Below, piece by piece: positions 1 through 12,050 of a stretch of DNA of 64,000 nucleotides. The notes under the pieces are model-generated. The model saw only the letters and a program-made list of their open reading frames with translations, made no database searches and had not been told where the DNA came from. Every line of letters begins with the position of its first letter. Positions within the stretch are counted from its first letter, which is position 1. The position numbers were made by a program, and so were the translations under genes. The stretch spans positions 33,442,025 to 33,506,024 of the forward strand of contig OX381714.1 in assembly GCA_947462335.1 (NCBI GenBank), read 5' to 3'. This stretch comes from Harmothoe impar. Taxonomy: Eukaryota; Annelida; Polychaeta; Phyllodocida; Polynoidae.

Positions 1-985
1 GTGGCTGTTTAGGGCTAACTGGTGCTGCACTGTACCAGTGTGTGGGAAGTTGTCGCTGTTTGGGGCTAACTGGTGCAGCACTGTACAAGTGTGTGGGAAG
101 TTGTAGCTGTTTAGGGCTAACTGGTGCTGCACTGTACCAGTGTGTGGGACGCTGTATCTGTTTAGGGCTAACTGGTGCTGCACTGTACCAGTGTGTGGGA
201 AGTTGTAGCTGTTTGGGGCTAACTGGTGCTGCATTGTACCAGTGTGTGGGACGCTGTAGCTGTTTAGGGCTAACTGGTGCTGCACTGTACCAGTGTGTGG
301 GAAGTTGTAGCTGTTTGGGGCTAACTTTTGCTGCACTGTACCAGTGTGTGGGAGGCTATAGCTGTTTAGGGCTAACTGGTGCTGCACTGTACCAGTGTGT
401 GGGAAGTTGTCGCTGTTTGGGGCTAACTGGTGCAGCACTGTACAAGTGTGTGGGAAGTTGTAGCTGTTTAGGGCTAACTGGTGCTGCACTGTACCAGTGT
501 GTGGGACGCTGTAGCTGTTTAGGGCTAACTGGTGCTGCACTGTACCAGTGTGTGGGAAGTTGTAGCTGTTTGGGGCTAACTGGTGCTGCATTGTACCAGT
601 GTGTGGGACGCTGTAGCTGTTTAGGGCTAACTGGTGCTGCACTGTACCAGTGTGTGGGAGGTTGTAGCTGTTTAGGGCTAACTGGTGCTGCACTGTACCA
701 GTGTGTGGGAAGTTGTAGCTGTTTAGGGCTAACTGGTGCTGCACTGTACCAGTGTGTGGGAAGTTGTAGCTGTTTGGGGCTAACTGGTGCTGCACTGTAC
801 CAGTGTGTGGGAAGTTGTAGCTGTTTGGGGCTAACTGGTGCAGCATTGTACCAGTGTGTGGGAGGCTGTGGCTGTTTAGGGCTAACTGGTGCTGCACTGT
901 ACCAGTGTGTGGGAGGTTGTAGCTGTTTAGGGCTAACTGATACTGCATTGTACCAGTGTGTGGGAGGTCGTAGCTGTTTAGGGCG
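1..985. repeat. 51-bp minisatellite, about 19 copies
   Basis: Head-to-tail copies of a 51-bp unit that includes TTTAGGGCTAACTGGTGCTG, running off the left edge of the window. Single-base variants (AAGTTG, ACGCTG or AGGCTG at one site; TTTAGG or TTTGGG at another) alternate in a higher-order pattern. Because 51 is a multiple of three, one plus-strand frame stays open through every copy and reads a 17-residue Cys-rich unit such as GSCSCLGLTGAALYQCV, continuing into unique sequence to a stop at 1112. Neither splice signals nor a credible start is visible inside the window, so I treat it as a minisatellite and not as a gene. Confidence 0.9.
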
Positions 986-1449
986 GGTTCAGTACAAGGC
1001 ATTACAGCCTTGGGACTTGTGCCAAATGTACCCCTGTCCCACAGAGTGCGGATACATTTATAGAAAAAAGCCACCACGGTACTTGGCACAAGAAGCATGT
1101 ATTTGTGAATAGTTACTATCAAGTATTGAATGGCCAACATATCGGTGTTTTAGATAAATTAACTTCATCCATGAAGGGCTTAGTTCAAACAGTAGTTGAC
1201 CACGTTTACCTTTCTCACGTATAAATTGTCTGCTAAAAGTCCCTAGCATGTATACCATGTACTCTTTACAAATTTTTGATTTCTTGGATCATAAAGTCTG
1301 ATGTTAAAACAGTTTCTGAGATCCTGGTTAGAAGGCACCAGCTTACATTTTCTAAACAGAACGAGGAAACATCTTTATGAGATGATTCCTTTGTTGGGCC
1401 ATCTTTATTGGGTATGTACCTAAAATTGGATACAGTTCATGGGAAAGGC
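986..1449. other. unique AT-rich stretch, no gene seen
   Basis: Non-repetitive DNA between the first array and the candidate 3' exon. On the minus strand an AATAAA lies at about 1404-1409, in a position that would suit the candidate terminal exon just above it. Nothing else is recognisable. Confidence 0.5.
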
Positions 1450-1500
1450 TTAGAGATGGAGATCTGGTGTCAGCGGAGGGGGAGGGCAGGAATAGCGCTC
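1450..1500 (-). CDS. candidate terminal exon (minus strand)
   Basis: A minus-strand acceptor (pyrimidine-rich tract ending TGGCTGTAG) is followed by a short open segment, ERYSCPPPPLTPDLHL, then TAA. An AATAAA follows about 40 bases later. Read in phase 1 instead, as the donor phase of the exon at 2045-2162 would require, the frame stays open to about 1353. The arrangement of acceptor, stop and polyadenylation signal is what makes it worth listing. The coding claim itself is weak. Confidence 0.2.
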   Translation of the reverse strand, partial: ERYSCPPPPLTPDLHL

Positions 1501-1987
1501 CTACAGCCACCGTGAGCCCCACAAAGGACAAACACCAAACCGTCGCTCCAATTGGCCTCTGTGGATGTATACCAGTAAAGTTAGCCAGCAGATGAGAGCA
1601 GCTGCATTCTGAATACTAGTAGGTAACTCCCTGTATTGGGAAAGCTACAATGGACAAATATGGACCTATGTAGTATACATACCTGGTTAAAATATTTAGT
1701 AGATTTCATGAAAGTTTAAATTGATTATATGCAAATATTTTACTGAATTTACAGAAAAAAAGCAAACCCTTGTCTAATTCATAGAAGTTGACCACTGACA
1801 TCAGTGTACTACATGTGTATGAGAATACAAAATAAAAATATGTAAAAAATATGCAATATTATACCACATGTATTTGTGAGTACTGAATTCAAAATAAATA
1901 AAACATCGTTTTTATATGTAGCAAGCGGCCATTGTATCAGGCACTAGCATTGTTAGTTGTAGTAGTTATTAGTTTGTGGTGTGTGTG

Positions 1988-2013
1988 TTGTAGCGGGGGG
2001 GGGGGGGGGGTGC
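1988..2013. repeat. poly-G run
   Basis: An uninterrupted run of about 18 G lies just 3' of the donor of the candidate exon at 2045-2162 when read on the minus strand, where it is poly-C inside the intron. It is one of more than ten long G or C runs in the window. Confidence 0.9.
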
Positions 2014-2044
2014 CTGGGAGGGGGTCCTTGATACATCAAGTTAC

Positions 2045-2162
2045 CTGCGGCAGTGTTGTAGAGGAGGGCAGCAGACTGCCAGAAGTCACGGAAGGCCTGC
2101 CCGCGGCCACACAATGCCTCCACGTTAGTTGACCTTGGCCCTTGATCACCATTCCAAACCTC
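2045..2162 (-). CDS. candidate internal exon, phase 0 to 1
   Basis: A 118-base open segment between an acceptor (ATCAG) and a donor (GCCGCAG, then GTAACT). In-frame stops close the reading frame just outside the acceptor. It is markedly more GC-rich than its AT-rich surroundings. It reads 39 residues beginning EVWNGDQGPRSTNVEALCG and ending AFRDFWQSAALLYNTAAG, with an amphipathic helical look and a weak resemblance to a TPR helix pair, which I do not press. No family recognised. Together with the segments at 2716-2789 and 1450-1500 it suggests the 3' end of a minus-strand gene, although the phase does not match the 2716-2789 segment directly. Confidence 0.5.
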
Positions 2163-2715
2163 CTGATTCTAGGCAGTGCAGGATTCCTGGAAGATGGCCA
2201 CTACTACACCCCTACTACATAGTCAATGTGTACTCAGAATAGTTTGCCCTTTTATCGGCTCTGCGGATATTTCTCAGTAAATTTTCAACTGTTTGCCTAA
2301 AAGGAGGGTTTCCATGATTTCATTCCCTCTGGTGGCCGGGAAAATTTGGTATACAGGGGGTTGTGTAGGGCAGCTTTTTAGGTATCATTGAATACATGCT
2401 AGTATCTGAGTCTTCTGGGTGTTTAGTGTTGAGCTAGATCATACTTTTCACTTTCACTATTCTACTCTTAATCTGGTCTTAATGATACAACTACTATACA
2501 TAATCCTATCAACTCCAAAGTTCAATAGTGTACATACATAACTAAATATGGATAGTCAGAATAGGTCATCCAACCCTACTGTACAGCTTAAATATACAAC
2601 AATGAATAAATAACATCGGTTGTGCAATTTCGTAAAATGAAAATATTGGCCAACCAAACCGAAATTAAAACACTAAAAATACAAAAAAGTGACAAAGGGG
2701 TCAGGCTGGTCATAC

Positions 2716-2789
2716 CATGAGGTACAACGGCGTCTCCATTGGTATTTCTACCCAGGTCATTTCTTTTCTTCCCCATCTTTCCGCTCGGT
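2716..2789 (-). CDS. candidate internal exon, phase 2 to 1
   Basis: A 74-base segment between ACATCAG and CCTCATG|GTATGA on the minus strand. It is open only inside these limits, with an in-frame TAG just upstream of the acceptor. It reads a basic, polar peptide, PSGKMGKKRNDLGRNTNGDA followed by VVPH. No domain is recognisable, and the acceptor has a poor pyrimidine tract. It is possibly part of the same minus-strand gene as 2045-2162, but the phases need an intervening exon. Confidence 0.3.
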
Positions 2790-4323
2790 CTGATGTACTA
2801 GCCAGATTGCCCCTACAATGCTGAATGGTAATGCTTGTTACTGGACATCGATTCTCTGTCTCTTTGTAGCTCTATAGTGATCGATGCCCAGTTTTATACT
2901 TCAGACCAGTGGCTCATTTTGGCTGTTTTTCGCCTCACAGATTGCTCCTAGCGCAAAATCCTGACTAGGTGTCAATATATTCTCTATGCCAATGTGTAAT
3001 ATGAGGGTAGAAAACAGTGGAACCTCAGTTAGAAAAAATCCTACTGAACAGTTTTTGAGAAAATTAGGGTTTTGTTGCCCTTTTTTGCTGTTTTTAGTAC
3101 ATTTCCTACATAACCCGTGAACGCCAGCATTTCTCAATTTTCAGGTATTTAGAATTAGAATTTGACATTTTTTTATTGGAGTGGGCTATGTTCGCTGTAA
3201 CGCTATGAAACTAGGTCAAGCCCACTCTTATATAGTCACCCTGTTTTTTTGTGCAGACATGTTTTGCCTGATCTGTTACAACTTGATGAAATATCCTGTG
3301 GACTATTTCAGCTATATCATTCTTTTGCAAAACACCTCAGGTATCTATATCTGTAAAAAGAAATGGGAAAAAAAGAAGTTAAATCACCTAAAAAAGAGAT
3401 TTCTTTAAAAAACTGAAAAAAAACTCAGATTCTGCCCAAAAAAAGTGAATGTTGGGAGAATGTAATTTTCTACATGATTTCAGTATTGTACCATTTCAAG
3501 TATTGTTCTGTTGTATTCCCTACTAAAAATGGTGATAACTCATGTCCTTACTTTGATGAAAATACTTTGCATGAAAACAGTATTTTGATGTGAAGTTTGC
3601 ATTTGCTTCGCGTATTTCTCATATCTGCGGTCGCGGATACTCCCAAGCTGGCCCCTGCTCCTATTAGTAACTGTGTTTTTGTGCGTCAATCTCTTATTCA
3701 TCGTATTCCGAAATTCATTGATATGTGATGAAATACTTCGTTTTGGAGGCTCAGACCTGTCCCATTGTCTTTATTTTCGAATTCTAGGCCGAAAACATGT
3801 GCTGGGGGGTTGAAATGATGAATATTTAGGCCATTTAGAGCATATTTATCGATTCGAATCGATGCCAGTTTGCTTGCCGCCTGCCGCCAAAGACGGCGGC
3901 TCTGGCGTGATTCAGCTCTCGACCAATCAGAAGTCAGGACTGGTGTCACGTGAAGCCTTGGTCGACATCGGTGACTAAATTTTCGGGAATACTCTTCCAA
4001 ACTTATACTTGGAAACAACTTGACTATGGTATTTTGATCCATACTCTCCGATTTCCAAGTCATTTATAAGCTATTCTCACTCTAAATATGAGAAAAACAG
4101 CCATTTACCGGCCCTGTTGGAAGCGCCGATGTCAACAATCCCCGTGGCACTTGGCAACATGACCTAGTCCCGTTTCCAAGGGCTCCGTACAATGAGGCCC
4201 TGAAGGGGGTTCTTCAGATGCCATAGACACGTACATTAAATCAAAATTTTATGGTCTATTTCACTTTATAGCCTCTTGATAATTGACAACATTGACCCTT
4301 GTCCCTTTTTCTCGCGGGATAAA
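2790..4323. other. intergenic or intronic DNA with transposon-like pieces
   Basis: AT-rich sequence with homopolymer runs and no convincing exon. The part from about 3600 to 4200 is more CpG-rich and has several small open frames on the minus strand, which look like decayed repeat and not like a gene. Confidence 0.4.
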
Positions 4324-4868
4324 GATAGAATTAGGTTGTTGAGGTGCCCTCTCGCCCATATCTGGGCCCTGGGTCGTCACCTCTCGAGCCCCCTGCGGGG
4401 CCTCTCGAGGTGACGACCCAGGGCCTAGCCTCTATAAGCAGCTCTGTCAACTCGTCCGATCCTCTCCCGAACAGAGCTGCTTGGTACGCCCCATTCAAAA
4501 GTGGAGTGATGGCTCGATCACAAAAAAAACGCTTAATACCTTATAAATTTTGTGGTAATCAAATAGAATAAACTCTTACCAAGGTCGATCACACCAAAAT
4601 AGATGTGATCGGATCTTATTAAATGTGTAATTGATGGATTTATAAACGTGACCCAATCGAAAGTGGCGGCCATCTTGACGTATATCTGACGTGGGCTGTT
4701 GCCATGGTGAAGATGCCCTGGCAACCCTCTACCACTCCACTATTTGCAAGGGCGTAACGTCAATCTGTGAACGGCAGCCAGTGAGAGCGCAGCCCGTGAG
4801 AGATTGATACTTAATCTACCCAGGGCCCAGATATGGGCTCGAGGACACGCCAACAACCTAATTCTATC
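4324..4868. mobile_element. inverted-repeat element, 545 bp
   Basis: Terminal inverted repeats of about 50 bp: GATAGAATTAGGTTGTTG at the left and its complement CAACAACCTAATTCTATC at the right, continuing inward through CCCATATCTGGGCCCTGGGT. Immediately inside the left end, 4365-4425 is a near-perfect hairpin with a stem of about 19 bp beginning GGCCCTGGGTCGTCACCTC. The interior holds a CRE-like and AAGATGGCGGCC-like stretch but no transposase frame. It is a non-autonomous MITE of unknown superfamily. Confidence 0.7.
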
Positions 4869-5225
4869 AATGTATCAATTTGCTGCCGCTACTAAAATGT
4901 ATCAATTTGACCTAGGCTAGGCTATTGAAAACAAAGAGGGGGGGGGGGGGGCACCGGGACTATAATCAATTCTCTCAATGTAGGCCTACTAACTATAGCT
5001 TGGCCTATTTTATTTATAGCCCCCCTACCCTCGCTGAAGCCAAAAAAAAAACACAAAAAAAAATAAATTATTTAGCACTTTTTCTGCCCGAGATCCTCTT
5101 TTATAGCACCTTTCCTGCCCAAAATCCTCTTTTTTAGCCCCTTTCCTCCCCAAATTCCTCTTTATTAGGACCTTTCCTGCCCCTAATCCTCTTTTATAAG
5201 GCTAGGCCTACTTTTAGCTTGAGGG

Positions 5226-5908
5226 GATATTATCCCCAAGTAGGCCTAGTCCCAATAGGAATAGAATTTATGTAGGAAGATTTTATTATCCGATAATAAA
5301 ATCTTCCTACATAAATTCTATTCCTATTGGGACTAGGCCTACTTTTAGCTTGAGGGGATAATAAAATCTTCCTATATAAATTCAATTCCTATTGGGACTA
5401 GGCCTACTTTTAGCTTGAGGGGATAATAAAATCTTCCTACATAAATTCAATTCCTATTGGGACTAGGCCTACTTTTAGCTTGAGGGGATAATAAAATCTT
5501 CCTACATAAATTCAATTCCTATTGGGACTAGGCCTACATTTTAGCTTGAGGGGATAATAAAATCTTCCTACATAAATTCAATTCCTATTGGGACTAGGCC
5601 TACATTTTAGCTTGAGGGGATAATAAAATCTTCCTACATAAATTCAATTCCTATTGGGACTAGGCCTACATTTTAGCTGGAGGGGATAATAAAATCTTCC
5701 TACATAAATTCAATTCCTATTGGGACTAGGCCTACTTTTAGCTTGAGGGGATAATAAAATCTTCCTACATAAATTCAATTCCTATTGGGACTAGGCCTAC
5801 TTTTAGCTTGAGGGGATAATAAAATCTTCCTACATAAATTCAATTCCTATTGGGACTAGGCCTACTTTTTTAGGCCTACTTTTAGCTTGAGGGGATAATA
5901 AAAGTCCA
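5226..5908. repeat. palindrome feeding a 65-bp tandem array
   Basis: The left part, 5239-5344, is a perfect inverted repeat with arms of about 51 bp meeting at TTATTATCCGATAATAA. The right arm is the first unit of a direct array of about nine copies of a 65-66-bp unit (it contains TTCCTATTGGGACTAGGCCT). Copies differ by a few bases, such as TTTT against ATTTT. The array ends in a duplicated GGCCTACTTTT. No coding potential. Confidence 0.9.
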
Positions 5909-6009
5909 AAAAAAGTTGAAAAAAGAGGATCCACTCTCGACGAGATTATTTATGTCCCGCGACATTCGACTAAGAACACTACATTTTAGCCCTCAAGCCC
6001 TTCCTTGTT

Positions 6010-6540
6010 TTGGATCAAAATTACAATTAGGAAAATTCCAAGATGGCTGCCAAGATGGCCACCAAAAACTCAAGATTGTCTGATTTCCTTGTGTGATAAA
6101 TGGATTTTAGGGTTATCTAGGGTGTAGAATCCATATTTTGGGTCAAAATCACAATTTGGAAAATTCCAAGATGGCTGCCAAGATGGCCGCCAAAAAGTCA
6201 AGGTTGTCTGATTTCCTTGTGTGATACATGGATTTCATGGTTATCTGAGGTGTAGAATCCATATTTTGGATCAAAAATACAATTTGGAAAATTCCAAGAT
6301 GGCTGCCAAGCTGGCCACCAAAAACTCATGATTGTCTGATTTCCTTGTGTGATACATGGATTTTAGGGTTATCTAGGGTGTAGAATCCATATTTTGGGTC
6401 AAAATTACTATTTCGAAAATTCCAAGATGGCTGCCAACATGGCTGCCAAAAAGTCAAGATTGTCTGATTTCCTTGTGCGATACATGGATTTTAGGGTTAT
6501 CTAGGGTGTAGAATCCATATTTTGGGTCAAAATTACAATA
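6010..6540. repeat. 128-bp tandem repeat, 4 copies (family A, locus 1)
   Basis: Units of about 128 bp containing CCAAGATGGCTGCCAAGATG and TTGTCTGATTTCCTTGTGTG. The same unit appears in four copies at 16,251-16,770, so this is a dispersed satellite-like family. Within a unit, CAAGATGG and GGCCACC are repeated, giving a finer substructure. Confidence 0.9.
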
Positions 6541-6869
6541 GCTCTCTAACAACATAGCCCACTCCTTTAGTTAACATTAGTGTTACTCTATAGTAGCTAT
6601 AGTTTTAAACCACTATATATTTCGCAGTAGGATTCCTGAATACCGAGCCATTCTAGAAAAGCTATTCTTTGGAAAAAATACTTAGTATTTCTTGATGATT
6701 TTCGTTGCACAAATTTAGGTTGTAATATAAAAACTGCATTGTCATCCAATCAAAGTGTTTATGCACTGTTGATGGTCACCCCCTCCCACCCTCTTCACTG
6801 TGCATTGAAGGAGAACAGGCATGGGAGGTACACGTGTCTGTATATAGCTGTTGACCTGGGTGCTGGGTG

Positions 6870-7920
6870 CATTTTTAATTTATGGGGTGCCAACTGTTCA
6901 TGAAAGAAAATTCAAATAGATTTTTTTTTTTTAGTATCAGATTAATGCAACTACAAGTCGTGATAGCACTTAAAGCATTCTATTAGCATTAATATGAATG
7001 GTGGCCACCTTATGGGGTGCCAAATATTCATGAAAGAAAAATTGATAAGAATTTGTTTTTTATTAGCATTAAATTGATGCAACTACAATTCGAGATTGCA
7101 TTTCAAGCATCGGGGCATTCAATGAATGGTAGTCATCTTAAATATATGGGGTGCCAACTGTTCATAAATAAAAAAAAGAATAGAATTAGTTTTTTTATTA
7201 GTATCAGATTAATGCAACTACAATTTGTGATTGCACTTAAAGCATTGTGGCATGCAATGACTGGTAGTCACCTTGAATGTATGGGGTGCCAACTGTTCAT
7301 GAAAGAAAAAAAAGAAAGTTTTTTTTTAAGAATCAAATTAATGCAACAGCAACTCAAGATTGCATTTAAGCATTATGGCATTCAATGATTGGTGGCCATC
7401 TTGAACCTATGGGGTGCCAACTCTTCATGAAAAAAACAACTAAATTGGATGTTTTTAACAGTTTAAAATTAATGCAACTACATTTCAAGATTGCATTTAA
7501 AGCATTGTGGCATTCAATGAATGGTGGCCATCCTAAACCTATGGGGTGCCAACTGTGTTTGAAAAAGGTATCAAATAGAAATGTTCTTATATAGATATCA
7601 AATTAATGCAACTACAATTCTTCATTGCACTGAAAGCATTGTGGCATTTAGTAAATGGTAGCCATCTTGAATGGGTTGAATGAAGGAAAAATCAAATAGG
7701 ATTTGTTTTTTTGATAGTATCAAATTAATGCAACTACAAGTCAAGATTGCATTTCAAGCATTGGGACATTCAATAAGTGATAGCCATCTTGAATCTATGG
7801 GATGCCAACTGTTCATGAAAGAAAAATAGAATAGATTTTTTTTTATTAGTATCAAACTACTGCAACTGCAATTCGAGATTACATTGAAAGCATGGTGGCA
7901 TTCAATCAATGGTTGCAATC
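6870..7920. repeat. about 130-bp tandem repeat, about 8 copies
   Basis: Degenerate units marked by TATGGGGTGCCAACTGTTCA, then AATTAATGCAACTACAATTC, then GTGGCATTCAATGAATGGTG. Spacing between the first markers is 128-134 bp. Small open frames across it (for example 7017-7388, +) are periodic shadows of the repeat. Confidence 0.85.
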
Positions 7921-8149
7921 TTGAATTTCGAAATGAACATACACACAGACATATAGGCATGAACATGGTGTTCTCCTTCATATAGATATTCATGGATTTC
8001 TACTTCTAATAAATATAGCTTTCTGTTACATGGATGTCGATGTCCAGTTTTAGATATATATCCATATAGTGCATTGGAGTGCTATAATGTTGGACTGCTG
8101 TATATTATCAATGGTCAATACCATAAAGGTAAAGTTGATGTATTACTGG

Positions 8150-9000
8150 CTTTAGTGTTAGCAGCCTTAGGGTGGTGGGAAATAGGAGGTGGAATGCCGT
8201 GCTTAGGGTAGGCAACCATGGGTGGTGGGGGAGGTGGCAGTCTGTATGGTTGGCAGCCCTGGGTGGTGGGGGAGATGGCAGGCTGTAGGGTTGACAGTCC
8301 TGGCTGGTGGGGAGGTGGCAGACTGTATGGTATGTAGCCCTGGGTGGGGAGGTGGCAGGCTGTAGGGTTGGCAGCCCTTGGTGGGGGGAGGTGGCAGGCT
8401 GTAGGGTTGGTAGCCCTGGGTGGGGTTTAGGGAGGTGGCAGGCTGTAGGGTTGGTAGCCCTGGGTGGGGGGAGGTGGCAGGCTGTAGGGTTGGCAGCCCT
8501 GGGTGGGGTGTGGGGAGGTGGCAGGCTGTAGGGTTGGTAGCCCTGGGTGGGGGGAGGTGGCAGGCTGTAGGGTTGGTAGCCCTGGGTGGTGGGAGGTGGC
8601 AGGCTGTAGGGTTGGCAGCCCTGGGTGGGGTGTGGGGAGGTGGCAGGCTGTAGGGTTGGTAGCCCTGGGTGGGAGGAGGTGGCAGGCTGGAGGGTTGGTA
8701 GCCCTGGGTGGTGGGAGGTGGCAGGCTGTAGGGTTGGCAGCCCTGGGTGGGGTGGGGGGAGGTGGCAGGCTGTAGGGTTGGTAGCCCTGGGTGGGGTTTG
8801 GGGAGGTGGCAGGCTGTAGGGTTGGCAGCCCTGGGTGGGGTGGGGGGAGGTGGCAGGCTGTAGGGTTGGTAGCCCTGGGTGGGGTTTGGGGAGGTGGCAG
8901 GCTGTAGGGTTGGCAGCCCTGGGTGGGGTGGGGGGAGGTGGCAGGCTGTAGGGTTGGCAGCTCTGGGTGATGGGGGTGGGAGGTGGTAAGCTGAGGGTGA
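8150..9000. repeat. G-rich 37-43-bp minisatellite
   Basis: About 20 units containing GGAGGTGGCAGGCTGTAGGG and TTGGTAGCCCTGGGTGG, with length variants at the G run. Strong strand asymmetry removes stops on the minus strand, so three overlapping minus frames stay open, reading Pro-rich units such as QGYQPYSLPPPPT. All three frames being open together argues for composition and against coding. Confidence 0.9.
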
Positions 9001-10247
9001 ATGGGGTAGGAGGGTAGCAAGGCGCCTCACAGAATAGCCGCAGACCACCCCGAGGCAATCTTCCAAGGCCGTACATCTAGACTTGCTCTAGTCTGAGCTG
9101 TTTCTGGTGGTATATCCAAGATACAGGATCCAGGGTCTACCGTTAGTTTGATAGCAAGCTATCCTCAATCCAATGCAGACATACAACCACCTACCAGGGG
9201 GGAGAGTCCTTTTTCAAGGGGTTCTTTGGATAATACGTGTCGACCCAACCATTCATCTTTGGGATGTTATTTTAGCTAGCATCTTTGAGGAACATGGCTC
9301 ATCTCTGACCGGTGATAATGTGATGTAATTTTGTACGTCTTCCCTTTATTGTTGACTATTAAAAGAAAAACTAAATTAACACCCAAAATATAAGTGCTGA
9401 GAGAATATAGAAAAGGGAAGAAATTTAACATAGGAAACCGAGTTTCATCCTGCATATTCAGTCTTTAGAGTATAAAATGGTGTTCTGCACAGAGAGAGCA
9501 GGTATCTTGTGGGGAGGGGGTGTGGCACATCTCGGTGGGCGGGGCGGGCAGGAGGTGGCGGGTTTACACACACTATAGCCACCCCCAGCCTGTTGTGTAA
9601 GGCGAGAAGCGCTTTGTAAACTTTACCGTCTAGGTATCTGGCCTAAGGTCCACCACCCTCCCCGGTGCACCCCACCTCAGGCCGCCCTCTCCGACAAGTG
9701 CACCCGGAAAAAAGGAGACAAGTGACCGGGCAAGGTGTTATAAAAAGGTAAAACTAAAGATGTGTGGAAGATGGAAGATTTGGAGTAAGAAAATATGGGA
9801 ATTGCACTCATGCAGAGTAGATATGATGCAATGCGTCCCAGCATAGCTTGGCACCAATATCAATAGCACATAAAGTATGGGTGTATATTTGGTAAATAGG
9901 AGTATACATTAACACGGGGGAAATGGTGAAGAGACAGAAAGGGGAGATATGCTTCAAAAATGAGTGATGTCTGGGTCGAATTGGGATATTCATATATAGC
10001 CATTATGAATTAAAGAAGGATTTTAGATATTTTGAAAATTAGCGAGACAAATTATGATAAGCGAATACTGCCAGCACGACGCCCACCAATCCACCAATGC
10101 CCCCACCCCCTCGTTGTTAAAAAAGTATCACTCCATAGAATCTAGGCAAATGATGAGCAATTCTTTTTTGTCATCTTACTGGAATTGGACTTTATCTTAC
10201 CGTGTGTCTCACTCAGGGCAGCAGCTATATGTAGATGGCATGCTTAC
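9001..10247. other. unique DNA with a GC-rich patch
   Basis: Mostly unique. The stretch 9500-9740 is GC- and CpG-rich, unlike its surroundings. It is preceded by TATAAAA at about 9470 on the plus strand. That could be a promoter, but no transcript start or first exon is evident. The remainder is AT-rich with nothing recognisable. Confidence 0.3.
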
Positions 10248-10297
10248 CTGCACATATCGACCAGGGCCTTACTGTGATAATTCCCCAGACACAGGCT
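10248..10297 (-). CDS. candidate internal exon, phase 0 to 2
   Basis: A 50-base minus-strand segment between ATTAACAG and TGTGCAG|GTAAGC (a strong donor). An in-frame TAA lies just upstream of the acceptor. It reads SLCLGNYHSKALVDMC and ends with AG of a split codon. A second frame is also open over part of it. The acceptor lacks a strong pyrimidine tract. Function unknown. Confidence 0.28.
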
Positions 10298-10590
10298 CTG
10301 TTAATGTGGTACTGTATGGGTACATGACGCACCGCCTGCTGGTGATAAACCCACCTGATGCACCTCATAGTTCTAAGAATAATACCTGAGTAATTCAACC
10401 ACAGGAACACTTCATACCCGCGATTATCCCCCTCAACAAGAAACCGAAATGAGATATCTTATGCCATATCAGAATAAGATGGCAGCCCCTGAGTTATCAC
10501 TACTTCCCTTCATACGTTAACTTAGACGTAACTCCTATAATTTAAAAAAAAGAAGCAATTACTAAAAAAGTAACGCCCATGTCCACTCCT

Positions 10591-10892
10591 CACTGGGCTG
10601 TGTCTCATGAGATCAGCCAATGTGAACGTCTTTGACTGGGTGCCATCTTTGACTGGGTGCCTTCTTTGACCGGTTGCCTTCTTTGACCGGTTGCCTTCTT
10701 TGATATGTAAAGGAAAAAATAAAGAAAATGGCAGTGGTTATATCTCCATATATATAACTTTACCTGCCCTAAATAAACCGTTTTCTGTCAGGAGGTCAAA
10801 GATGGCACCCAGTCAAAGATGGCACCCGGTCAAAGATTGCACCCAGTCAAAGACGTTCACATTGGCCCAATTTCATAAGACACAGCCTGTGG
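10591..10892. mobile_element. inverted-repeat MITE with internal 18-bp subrepeats
   Basis: The arms begin GGGCTGTGTCTCATGAGATC at the left and match the complement of the right end (ATAAGACACAGCC). Both arms contain tandem copies of TTTGACTGGGTGCCATC or a close variant: at least four at the left, three at the right in inverted orientation. Tandem repeats inside terminal inverted repeats are typical of complex-TIR or foldback elements. No open frame. Confidence 0.75.
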
Positions 10893-12050
10893 TTTATACC
10901 CTAGGGACCTAAAATAGTCAGCCCCCTGCCTACGTCACAAACCCTTAGTATCAGAGGCTGCTGGCTCTACCCAAATAGTCCCTCACCTGTCAGATCAATA
11001 GCTTGGCATCATCTGGACCAGATTACTTAAAAAAAGAAGTTAAGTTGGATAACCTTGTAGAAGTCTTGGAGAACCCCTATCTCATTTCTGTATCTATCAT
11101 TGCTTCGGGGGACAGGGTGAAGATATATGTCTAGGTGATATCTCCGGGTTTCTGACAGTGCAATTAATCCTGCAACATCTTGGCAGTTATCCCACTCTCT
11201 CACACCACCCATCCAGCTTGTATATCAAAAGAAGTAGAGCAAATAAACAGGCATTGCGTTGGCCATTAGTTCAGATTTAATGTGCTCCATTCACTGATTG
11301 GAAGGGAGTTACTTAAAAGTTGAAATCATTAGCCTATTTAGTTCGAATTTAATGTACAAGATTAACCAATCAGAAGGGAGTTACTTGACAGTTAATATCA
11401 TTAGTCTAGTCTATTGGGGCCAGAATTAGGTTAATACCGTACCGTCGTGTTTAAGCCCCCTTGCAAGACTCAAGACAAGACTCAAGACAGGCACTTATTC
11501 AAGATCCATATTTTTTGCTTAAGAATCATTTCAAGACCCCTATACCCCCCATACGCTTATACAAGACTGGCGCTTATTCAATACCCAGCGCTTAAACACG
11601 ACGGTATGGTAGCTAATTGTTTTGTTCTAGGCGATTAACTAATATCCCACCTGAACATGCTCTACCCCTACACAGACCTATAAAGAAATGATACCTAGTA
11701 CAGTTAATTTTCATACTTGTAGACACCTTATCCAGCTCAAATAATAAACAGAACAATGATTTGAAATATTGCCTTGCACTTAAATAACATCTTTTAAAAC
11801 CGGAGATTTATTGACCATGAATGCATGGAGAATTTAACACGTCCTACCATAAGTTAATAGTTTAGATGCCATTTAGATTAAATAGGATTACTCTTTTGCA
11901 AGGACGCACTCCCTGATTAGAGTAGATGTTCAGTTTGTGACCACGCCCGTGTTTTCCAGGCTGATCGATAGCCAGAGATCAATGGCAGGCCCCCTATACC
12001 CCCGACCCCTATCTCTCATCGCAGTCCCTCCTGTGTTCCTGAGCTCCCCA
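10893..12050. other. unique DNA, no gene seen
   Basis: Contains a local direct repeat (GATTGGAAGGGAGTTACTTRA-like, near 11,300 and 11,365) and a short run of CAAGACTCAAGACA repeats near 11,465. One minus-strand segment near 11,000 has good splice sites but stops in all frames. Confidence 0.4.

Noticed and set aside
8108..9076. Long minus-strand Pro-rich open frames (up to 322 codons)
   Set aside because: All three minus frames and several plus frames stay open because the G-rich array lacks stops. This is composition, not a gene.
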